7,571 nucleotides of DNA from Burkholderiales bacterium (lineage in GTDB: Bacteria; Pseudomonadota; Gammaproteobacteria; Burkholderiales; Burkholderiaceae), in assembly GCA_947371645.1 (NCBI GenBank), contig CANBQJ010000177.1, positions 1-7,571 of the forward strand, in the 5' to 3' direction. Below, one piece after another: positions 1-5,353 of the stretch. The number at the start of each line of letters is the position of its first letter. Position 1 is the first letter of the stretch. Below the pieces are notes generated by a model, which had not been told where the DNA came from, did not search any database, and saw only the letters and a list, made by a program, of their open reading frames with translations. Made by a program: the position numbers and the translations under genes.

Positions 1-819
1 TTGGAAGAGGTGGTGATGGCGGTCCGTACGCGCCGTGATCATTTCGGTCTGGATGTGGGCATCGAAACCACGCAGATCATGCCGGCGTCGCGCCTGGTGT
101 CGCAAACGACCGGTTTTGTGGTCCAGCCCAACAAGGCCGTGGTGGGGGCCAATGCTTTCGCGCACGCCTCCGGCATCCACCAGGATGGTGTGCTCAAGGC
201 CCGCGACACCTACGAAATCATGCGCGCCGAAGACGTGGGTTGGGCCGCCAACAAAATCGTGCTGGGCAAATTGTCAGGCCGCAATGCCTTCAAGCAGCGC
301 TTGCTGGAATTGGGCATCGAACTCGAATCGGAAACCGAAATCAACGCGGCTTTCGCCAAATTCAAGGAACTGGCCGACCGCAAGAGCGACATCTTTGACG
401 AAGACATCATTGCCCTCGTGTCGGATGAAAGCGTGACCTCGGAGCAGGAGCACTACCGCCTGCTCGCCTTGTCCCAGAAATCGGAAATGGGAGAGCGCCC
501 GCACGCCCAGGTGGCCTTTGCCTGCGGCGACGCCGAACACAAATCCGAATCGGATGGCAATGGCCCCGTGGACGCCAGCGTGAAGGCAATTGAATCTGTC
601 GTGAAAAGTGGCGCGGAAATCCTCTTGTATTCGGTGAACGCCATCACCTCAGGCAGCACAGAATCCCAGGGAGAGGTGACTGTTCGTCTGCAATTGGGTG
701 GCCGGGTGGTCAATGGGGTCGGAGCCGATCCGGATATCGTCGTGGCGTCAGCCAAAGCCTATCTCGCTGCGTTGAACAAACTGCACAGCAAGGCGGAAAG
801 GGTGGCGGCGCAGGGGTGA
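1..819 (+). CDS. leuA: 2-isopropylmalate synthase, C-terminal part (5' end outside window)
   Basis: LeuA condenses acetyl-CoA with 2-oxoisovalerate in the first committed, leucine-inhibited step of leucine biosynthesis (cytoplasm). The visible 272 residues begin inside the protein: the opening Leu-Glu-Glu matches the conserved region after the catalytic barrel, so the TTG at base 1 is an internal Leu codon and not a start. Full LeuA is about 510 residues, so roughly half is missing, including the early catalytic and metal-binding residues. Seen here: the HASGIHQDG motif (about residues 55-63), the KLSGRNAF linker segment (about 89-96), and a C-terminal LeuA regulatory domain (about 150-265) ending in the typical [14 protein letters not shown]. 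The frame is intact to a TGA at 817-819. Family assignment is firm; leucine feedback is known for the family and inferred here. Confidence 0.96.
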   Translation: MEEVVMAVRTRRDHFGLDVGIETTQIMPASRLVSQTTGFVVQPNKAVVGANAFAHASGIHQDGVLKARDTYEIMRAEDVGWAANKIVLGKLSGRNAFKQRLLELGIELESETEINAAFAKFKELADRKSDIFDEDIIALVSDESVTSEQEHYRLLALSQKSEMGERPHAQVAFACGDAEHKSESDGNGPVDASVKAIESVVKSGAEILLYSVNAITSGSTESQGEVTVRLQLGGRVVNGVGADPDIVVASAKAYLAALNKLHSKAERVAAQG

Positions 820-863
820 ATGCCCGTGTTTGCGAATCCGTCAGCCAGACCACTTGATGAATT

Positions 864-894
864 GCGCGTAAGTCTATGATCCTGCGCGTTTTTT
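864..894 (+). terminator. possible weak rho-independent terminator after leuA
   Basis: A CGCG core at 865-868 can pair with CGCG at 885-888, extended by G-T and A-T pairs to about 7 bp around a 12-base loop. Six T residues follow at 889-894. The stem is short with two wobble pairs, so termination may be inefficient. It lies 45 bp after the leuA stop, where a terminator would be expected. Confidence 0.35.
875..880 (+). promoter_or_regulatory. possible -10 element for pbpG
   Basis: TATGAT matches the sigma70 -10 consensus at 5 of 6 positions and lies 49 bp before the GTG start of pbpG. The best -35 candidate, TTGATG at 854-859, is only 15 bp away, which is shorter than optimal, so the call is tentative. 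The element falls in the loop of the putative leuA terminator. Confidence 0.3.
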
Positions 895-928
895 CATTAC
901 ACTTGCAAGGCGTTGAAAGGGCAGTAGC

Positions 929-2068
929 GTGTTACGCATGAAAACCAAGAATAACTGGCTGGCTTTGGCCTTGATTTCCATGGTGTGCTGGTCGGTGCAG
1001 GCGCCGGCTTTGGCTGCGGTGTCGCCGTCGGCCAAGGTGTCTGCCAAATCCAAGGGACATGGCCACAAAGCGGGCACCAGGTCGGCGCACAAATCACGCA
1101 AAGCTGCCCACCGGGCCGATGCGGCACTTGGCTTGATCCCTGCTGCGGCCGCCAACACGCAGCCCGGTTTCGTCACGACGTCCACGCCTGCGGTCAAAGC
1201 GCCTCAGGCCAGCATGGCCGCCGCGTCGGGCGCCACGGGCGCATCGTTTGGCCAGATCTACGGCCTGCACCACACGCAAGACCCGCTGGACCTGAAATCC
1301 AGCGTGGCCCTGGTGGTCGACCAGGACACCAACGAGGTGCTGTTTGCCAAGAATTCCGAAGCGGTGCTGCCCATCGCTTCGCTCACCAAGCTGATGACGG
1401 CGCTGGTGATGGTTGAAAACCAGCTGCCTCTTGAAGAGATGATCACCGTCACCAGTGACGATGTGGACACCGAGAAGAACAGCAGCTCGCGGCTGACCGT
1501 GGGGACCACACTCAGCCGTGGCGAATTGCTGCACCTGGCGCTGATGTCGTCTGAAAACCGGGCGGCGCATGCCCTGGGGCGCACCTTCCCTGGCGGCTTG
1601 CAGGCCTTCGTGGCGCAGATGAATGGCAAGGCACGCAGCCTGGGCATGGCCGACACCCGCTATGTCGACCCGACAGGGCTCAACAGCAGCAACCAGTCCA
1701 GCGCCAAAGACCTGGCCTCCCTGGTCAAGGCCGCCTACCAGCAGCCCTTGATCCGCGACCTGTCCACTTCGCACGAATACGCCGTCAAGCTGGGTCGTCG
1801 TCAGGTCCAGTTCCGCAACACCAACAGCCTGGTGCGCAACCCTTCGTGGGACATCGGCCTGCAAAAGACCGGCTACATCGTGGAAGCGGGCCGTTGCCTG
1901 GTCTTGCAGGCCCGCATGGCAGGCCGCAAGCTGATCATGGTCTTCCTGGATTCGACGGGCAAGTATTCCCGTCAGGCCGACGCCGAACGCGTTCGCCACT
2001 GGCTGGAAACCGCCAGCCAGAAGGGCGCGCTGAGCGCCTTGCCGCATCACAACAAGGTCACGTCCTGA
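929..2068 (+). CDS. pbpG: D-alanyl-D-alanine endopeptidase (PBP7/8 type), exported
   Basis: Low-molecular-weight penicillin-binding protein of the peptidase S11 family, expected to cut D-Ala-meso-DAP cross-links in periplasmic peptidoglycan during wall remodelling. Of 379 residues, 1-29 form a signal peptide (basic n-region, hydrophobic core, cleavage near PALA-A). Residues about 31-60 form a Lys/His/Arg-rich linker, followed by an Ala-rich stretch. The catalytic domain starts near residue 125. All three serine-peptidase motifs are present: SLTK (Ser151, Lys154), SEN (208-210) and KTG (313-315). Flanking sequence (PIASLTKLMTALV, LMSSENRAAHALG, FRNTNSLVR) matches the PbpG subgroup better than DacA/DacC. 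The GTG at 929 was chosen because AAAGGG lies about 7 bp upstream; the in-frame ATG at 938 is an alternative that removes three residues. It is a single gene closed by the hairpin at 2097-2125. Confidence 0.92.
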   Translation: MLRMKTKNNWLALALISMVCWSVQAPALAAVSPSAKVSAKSKGHGHKAGTRSAHKSRKAAHRADAALGLIPAAAANTQPGFVTTSTPAVKAPQASMAAASGATGASFGQIYGLHHTQDPLDLKSSVALVVDQDTNEVLFAKNSEAVLPIASLTKLMTALVMVENQLPLEEMITVTSDDVDTEKNSSSRLTVGTTLSRGELLHLALMSSENRAAHALGRTFPGGLQAFVAQMNGKARSLGMADTRYVDPTGLNSSNQSSAKDLASLVKAAYQQPLIRDLSTSHEYAVKLGRRQVQFRNTNSLVRNPSWDIGLQKTGYIVEAGRCLVLQARMAGRKLIMVFLDSTGKYSRQADAERVRHWLETASQKGALSALPHHNKVTS

Positions 2069-2096
2069 CCGGAGTGGTGCCCGCGCAGGGCGCATG

Positions 2097-2125
2097 AAAA
2101 ACGCCTCTCATTGAGAGGCGTTTTT
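2097..2125. terminator. bidirectional rho-independent terminator
   Basis: Perfect inverted repeat: CGCCTCTC (2102-2109), a 3-base loop ATT, and GAGAGGCG (2113-2120), flanked by five A residues on the left and five T residues on the right. The A and T runs give a U-tract on either strand. It lies between the convergent pbpG (+) and IclR-type (-) genes and can end both transcripts. Confidence 0.92.
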
Positions 2126-2141
2126 GTTTGTGCGTGGTGCC

Positions 2142-2157
2142 GGGCCCCGCGGGGCCC
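2142..2157. repeat. 16-bp perfect GC palindrome
   Basis: GGGCCCCGCGGGGCCC is its own reverse complement and made only of G and C. It lies between the bidirectional terminator and the stop codon of the IclR-type gene, in that gene's 3' untranslated region. As RNA it would form a 6-bp GGGCCC stem with a CGCG loop. No T-run follows in either direction, so it is not a classical terminator by itself. Confidence 0.7.
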
Positions 2158-2171
2158 ATCGGTCTGTCCAC

Positions 2172-2918
2172 TCAGGCGGCAGTGCGTGCGCCCAAGCCAC
2201 TGGAAATGCGTTGGGCGGTACCTTTGAGCGCATCCAGCCACTCGGGGCTCATGCGGCCGGCCGGGGCCTGCATCACCAGGGTGGCCGTCACCTGCCCTTG
2301 GTCGTCCCAGACGGGCACGGCGGTCACCTGCACATGGGGATCGTGCAGGTCGTTGTCCTGCGCCACGCCCGACTGGCGGATGTGAACCACCTCGGCATGC
2401 AGTTGGTCTGCGCGCAAGCCGGGGCCGCCCGCCAGCCTTTGCAATTCGACATTGCTGTCATTGAGCAGCAAGGCCTTGCCGGCGGCATTGCCCAGCACGG
2501 GCACGCGCAGGCCCATGTTGCGGGTGATCTGGATGCCGTGGCGGTCGGTGACCGAACGGGCCACGCACAGGGCGTCGTCGTCCTGGCGCACGAACAGCGA
2601 CACCGATTGCGCCGTCAGGCGGTGCAACTCCTGCATGGGGCGCACGGCCAGTTCCTTGACGTCCAGGCGCGCGCGCACCAGGTTGCCCAGGGTGAGCAGG
2701 TGCAGGCCCAGGCGATAGCTGCCCGGGCCGGAACGCTCGACCATGCCGCCCACGGCCAGATCGTTGAGGATCCGGTGGGCGGTCGAGGGGTGCAGGCCGG
2801 TCTGTTCGCTGATGGATTTCAGGGACACCGCCTCACCTTGCAGGGACAGCACGTCCAGCAAGGAGAACATGCGGCTGATGACCTGGATCGAGGTGTTGGC
2901 GGGCTTGGCATCGTTCAT
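2172..2918 (-). CDS. IclR-family transcriptional regulator
   Basis: A 248-residue DNA-binding regulator of usual IclR length. Residues about 10-71 form the winged helix-turn-helix: an N-terminal helix (SIQVISRMFSLLDVL), the recognition region SLKSISEQTGLHPSTAHRILNDL (about 32-54), and a wing ending GSYRLG. Residues about 85-245 form the effector-binding (GAF-like) domain, with the recognisable GLRVPVLGNAAGKALLLND segment and a late AVPVWDDQGQVTATLVM strand pair. The usual GYAxDxEE segment is replaced by divergent sequence, so the ligand cannot be predicted. The ATG at 2918 was chosen over an ORF extension of 42 residues because GGAGG lies about 9 bp upstream and the extension resembles no IclR protein. 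Convergent with pbpG and divergent from the TIGR03790-type gene. It may repress itself through the dyad at 2947-2963. Confidence 0.93.
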   Translation of the reverse strand: MNDAKPANTSIQVISRMFSLLDVLSLQGEAVSLKSISEQTGLHPSTAHRILNDLAVGGMVERSGPGSYRLGLHLLTLGNLVRARLDVKELAVRPMQELHRLTAQSVSLFVRQDDDALCVARSVTDRHGIQITRNMGLRVPVLGNAAGKALLLNDSNVELQRLAGGPGLRADQLHAEVVHIRQSGVAQDNDLHDPHVQVTAVPVWDDQGQVTATLVMQAPAGRMSPEWLDALKGTAQRISSGLGARTAA

Positions 2919-2927
2919 CGGGGTTTT

Positions 2928-2932
2928 CCTCC
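2928..2932 (-). promoter_or_regulatory. ribosome binding site of the IclR-type gene
   Basis: On the minus strand GGAGG followed by AAAACCCCG precedes ATG at 2918. This consensus site decides the start in favour of the 248-residue protein over the longer open frame to 3044. Confidence 0.85.
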
Positions 2933-2940
2933 GTGAGAGG

Positions 2941-2969
2941 ACATTTTGGGAAGTGAGATCCCAGGTCAA
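2941..2969 (-). promoter_or_regulatory. possible IclR-type gene promoter with operator-like dyad in the spacer
   Basis: On the minus strand TTGACC (2969-2964) resembles a -35 element. The next 17 bases are exactly the inverted repeat TGGGA-N7-TCCCA (2947-2963). The -10 is poor: AAATGT at 17-bp spacing, or CAAAAT (4/6 match) at 15-bp spacing. The dyad resembles the E. coli IclR box as I remember it (TGGAAAT-N-ATTTCCA) in half-site and spacing, so autorepression is plausible. Arms of 5 bp are short and could occur by chance. Confidence 0.4.
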
Positions 2970-2981
2970 TCGGCGAAATAA

Positions 2982-2999
2982 TGGGCTGCTTGAGGCCCA
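2982..2999. promoter_or_regulatory. second inverted repeat in the divergent intergenic region
   Basis: TGGGC-N8-GCCCA lies between the IclR-type gene and the divergent secreted-protein gene. It abuts AATAAT (2977-2982), a 5/6 match to a -10 element on the plus strand, though no good -35 is seen. It shares the TGGG...CCCA outline of the dyad at 2947-2963 and could be a second operator. Short arms make this tentative. Confidence 0.3.
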
Positions 3000-3042
3000 C
3001 TCTTCACCTGACGCGTGCCATTTTTGGCGTTTGATTGCACCC

Positions 3043-4254
3043 ATGACGCTGAACGACGCTTTTCAATCCCTTGTGCTCACTCGCCGGCTGCGCTGCGCCA
3101 TGCTGGCTGGTCTGTTGTCGATGAGCCTGCAGGTGTGGGCGCAGGGCACCGGTGCTTCGGCGCCGAGCGGGGCCACGTCCAGCCAGCCGGCTTCGTCAGG
3201 GGCGCTCGCCAGCACAGGTGCCGCCGCGTCTGCCGCCAGCGCCGTGGCGCCGCCCAAGCGGCGATGGGCCACGCAAATGCCTCGGGTGGTGGGCCGCATC
3301 ACCGCCCGCGAACTGGGGGTGGTCATCAACACCGATGACCCGTATTCGGTGCAGGTGGGCGAGTACTACATCAAGGCCCGAGGCATCCCCGAAGATCAGG
3401 TGCTGCGCCTGAGTCTGCCCATCAAGTCCGCGCTCAACCCCAAGGAATTTGACGATTTCGCGCGCCGCGTGGACGCCTTCTATGGCGATCGCGTGCAAGG
3501 CCTGGCCCTGGTCTGGCGCCAGCCTTACGGGGTGGAGTGCAATGCCATCACTGGCGCGCTGGCCTTGGGCTACGACCCCAAGCTGTGCAGCGACACCTGT
3601 GGGCGCAGCAAGGCATCCACGTATTTCACATCGGCGTCCGTGGCGCCCTGGAAAGACCACCACATGCGGCTGTCCATGCTGATCGCGGCCAAGGATGCCG
3701 ATGGTGCCAAGGCCTTGATCGACCGGGGCGTGCGCGCCGACGGCAGCCTGGGTCTGCGCGGCGCGCCTCCGGTGAACGTGCATTTCGTGACCACGAGCGA
3801 CGAGGTGCGCAGCCAGCGCCAGGTCTATTTCCCGCCTGCCGGGCCGGTGCCCTTGTTTGGTCTGAACGTGCACCTGGACCAGACCGAGGCCCTCAAGCAA
3901 GCCGACCGCGTGCTGGTCTACCTCACCGGGCGCGCCAACGTGGACTGGCTGGAGACGGTGCATTTTGTGCCCGGCGCCCTGGCCGACCACCTGACGTCGT
4001 TTGGCGGGGTCCTGGACAAGCCCCATGGCCAGATGACGGTGCTGTCCTGGATCGACGCCGGGGCAACGGCCAGCTATGGCACCACGAGCGAACCGTGCTC
4101 ACACCTGGAGAAGTTTCCCAACCCGCAGGCGCTGCTGCTGTTCTATGTGCAGGGTGCCAGCGCGCTGGAGGCCTACTGGAAGAGCGTGATGTGGCCCCAG
4201 CAGGGCCTGTTCGTGGGTGAGCCTCTGGCCGCACCGTTCAGCCGCGGGCGTTGA
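3043..4254 (+). CDS. secreted TIGR03790-family protein of unknown function
   Basis: A 403-residue exported protein. Residues 1-33 look like a signal peptide (RRLR n-region, AMLAGLLSMSL core, cleavage near VWA-Q). Residues 34-75 are a low-complexity Ala/Ser/Pro linker. The conserved domain starts near residue 85: ELGVVINTDDPYSVQVGEYYIKARGIP (90-116), a three-cysteine stretch (Cys166, Cys182, Cys186), PGALADHLTSFGG (TSFGG 318-322), GATASYGTTSEPC (340-352), and a C-terminal block with EAYWKSV and GEPLAAPF. These blocks match what I recall of TIGR03790, an uncharacterised family described as occurring only in genomes with exosortase/PEP-CTERM sorting. The enzymatic role is unknown. The ORF is open upstream to 2743, but that part overlaps the IclR-type gene; the ATG at 3043 gives a clean signal peptide, although no strong ribosome site is seen. 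ATG 3100 is a shorter alternative. Its stop is 5 bp from that of the converging next gene. Confidence 0.78.
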   Translation: MTLNDAFQSLVLTRRLRCAMLAGLLSMSLQVWAQGTGASAPSGATSSQPASSGALASTGAAASAASAVAPPKRRWATQMPRVVGRITARELGVVINTDDPYSVQVGEYYIKARGIPEDQVLRLSLPIKSALNPKEFDDFARRVDAFYGDRVQGLALVWRQPYGVECNAITGALALGYDPKLCSDTCGRSKASTYFTSASVAPWKDHHMRLSMLIAAKDADGAKALIDRGVRADGSLGLRGAPPVNVHFVTTSDEVRSQRQVYFPPAGPVPLFGLNVHLDQTEALKQADRVLVYLTGRANVDWLETVHFVPGALADHLTSFGGVLDKPHGQMTVLSWIDAGATASYGTTSEPCSHLEKFPNPQALLLFYVQGASALEAYWKSVMWPQQGLFVGEPLAAPFSRGR

Positions 4255-4259
4255 CAGGT

Positions 4260-5243
4260 TCAAACGCTCCACCACAGCCGCCACGCCTGTTGCTGGGTCA
4301 GCCAGCTCTTGCGCAGCGGCGTCAAGGTCAGGCGCTCGAACAAGACGGTGTCGCCCTGACGGGACACTGCCAGGCTTTGCGCGGCCAGCATCGCGTCCCA
4401 CACGGCCAGTGGGCGCAGCAGTTGCTTTTGGCGGGAGGGCAGGGCCCGGGTGGCCTGCCGCGCTTGCTGGCTGGCTTGCAAGGCCTGGGCGTGCAGGTGG
4501 GCCAAGAGCGGGGCCCAGCCCGCTGGTGTCTGGCCCCGTTGTGGCTTGACCAGTTGGTGCGCCTTGACTTCGAAGCGTTGCAAGGTGTCGACGGGCACGT
4601 GCACCCAGCCTGCGCGTGCGTCTTGTCCCAACCGAGCCAGCATGTGGTGGCGCCGCAGCGCGAGGCCCCACAGGCGGGCCGCGTCCAGCGTGGGGGCCTC
4701 GCGCGCGCCCTGGAGCCAGGCCAGACAGGCCGCAGCATTGCCGGTGGTCTGTGCCACGTGGCGCGCCAGCGTCGCCTCGTCCATCCAGCGGTTCTGGTGC
4801 AACAAGGCTTGCAAGGCCTGCAACTGCTCTTGCCACCAGGCCCATGGCGGCAGCGCATCGGCGTCTGCCGACGAGGCCTGCGTCATGGCCTGGAGCAGCG
4901 GGTGCTGGGCCTGTCCGGCCGCCGCTTCGGCCACGGCGCCCATCCACCACAACAGCTTGGTTTCTGCCACGCCAACGTCTTCGATGGTCAGCGGGATGCG
5001 GGCCGTCTCGTGCCACCATTTCAGCCAGTGATGGCTGAGGTCGCGTCGCTGCTCCGGGATCGAACGCAGGGCGAGGGCCAGGCTGCTGCCAGGGCGCGGC
5101 CACACCGCAGCACGGGTGATCGCCTCGCCCTGGGTGGCTGCGGGGGCGCCTTCCGGCGCGGAGAATTTTTCGGGATGATGCACCCGCGCATTGTCGCAAC
5201 TTTGGCCGCGGGTGCCGCAGTGTGGCAAGTCCTCACGGCCCAC
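4260..5243 (-). CDS. divergent squalene/phytoene synthase-like protein, probably not catalytic as such
   Basis: A 327-residue protein with the fold signature of trans-isoprenyl diphosphate head-to-head synthases. Recognisable pieces are SLALALRSIPEQRRD (54-68), VAETKLLWWMGAVAEAAAGQAQHPLLQAM (92-120), LGQDARAGWVHVPVDTLQRFEVKAHQL (205-231), and near the C-terminus VLFERLTLTPLRKSW. In active enzymes the first aspartate motif reads DDxxDE; here the aligned segment (HWLKWWHETARIP, 72-84) lacks those acids. The second motif (DxxED) keeps only Asp208, with Arg204 replacing the first Asp. Magnesium-diphosphate chemistry is therefore unlikely, and a binding or scaffold role is possible. Such homologues are often annotated simply as phytoene synthase. 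The start is uncertain: GTG 5243 is the longest choice, GTG 5183 (VHHPEKF) also works, and neither has a clear ribosome site. No carotenoid or hopanoid gene lies nearby. Confidence 0.75.
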   Translation of the reverse strand: MGREDLPHCGTRGQSCDNARVHHPEKFSAPEGAPAATQGEAITRAAVWPRPGSSLALALRSIPEQRRDLSHHWLKWWHETARIPLTIEDVGVAETKLLWWMGAVAEAAAGQAQHPLLQAMTQASSADADALPPWAWWQEQLQALQALLHQNRWMDEATLARHVAQTTGNAAACLAWLQGAREAPTLDAARLWGLALRRHHMLARLGQDARAGWVHVPVDTLQRFEVKAHQLVKPQRGQTPAGWAPLLAHLHAQALQASQQARQATRALPSRQKQLLRPLAVWDAMLAAQSLAVSRQGDTVLFERLTLTPLRKSWLTQQQAWRLWWSV

Positions 5244-5265
5244 AGAGGCTGTGGCGTTGCAGCGG

Positions 5266-5294
5266 TTGACAGGCTCGGCAAGTCCTGCCTTAAT
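5266..5294 (+). promoter_or_regulatory. sigma70-like promoter of the RND efflux operon
   Basis: TTGACA (5266-5271) is a perfect -35, followed after 17 bp by CTTAAT (5289-5294), a 4/6 match to the -10. Transcription would start near 5301-5303, inside the palindrome, leaving about 50 bases before the adaptor start codon. Confidence 0.65.
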
Positions 5295-5316
5295 AACTGA
5301 CCGGCCAGTCAGTTAT
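5293..5316. promoter_or_regulatory. 24-bp palindromic operator, TetR/AcrR type
   Basis: ATAACTGAC (5293-5301), centre CGGCCA, GTCAGTTAT (5308-5316). The 9-bp arms are perfect complements, and within the centre GGCC is also symmetric, leaving one mismatched pair. It covers the end of the -10 and the predicted start site, a classic repressor position. ACTGAC/GTCAGT half-sites around a GC-rich centre are common for TetR-family regulators of efflux pumps (family knowledge). The regulator itself is not in the window. Confidence 0.75.
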
Positions 5317-5353
5317 GTCGCATTTGGCCAATTCAGGCTCAGAAATCCATCAC

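Noticed and set aside
1..3. TTG at base 1 as a start codon
   Set aside because: The sequence is mid-protein LeuA; homologues continue about 240 residues upstream, so the gene is simply cut by the window edge.
1094..2095. 333-residue open frame on the minus strand across pbpG
   Set aside because: It is the antisense shadow of a convincing pbpG with all catalytic motifs; the translation is His/Gln/Gly-rich and resembles no family.
2124..2936. 270-residue plus-strand open frame over the IclR-type gene
   Set aside because: Antisense shadow with low-complexity composition; the minus-strand IclR protein has recognisable domains and a consensus ribosome site.
2743..3042. 100-residue N-terminal extension of the TIGR03790-type gene
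   Set aside because: It overlaps the IclR-type gene antisense, has no secretion signal, and would bury the good signal peptide that starts at 3043.
4251..5300. 349-residue plus-strand open frame over the synthase-like gene
   Set aside because: The minus frame carries clear family signatures from end to end; the plus frame is Gly/Gln/Arg-rich with no recognisable domain.
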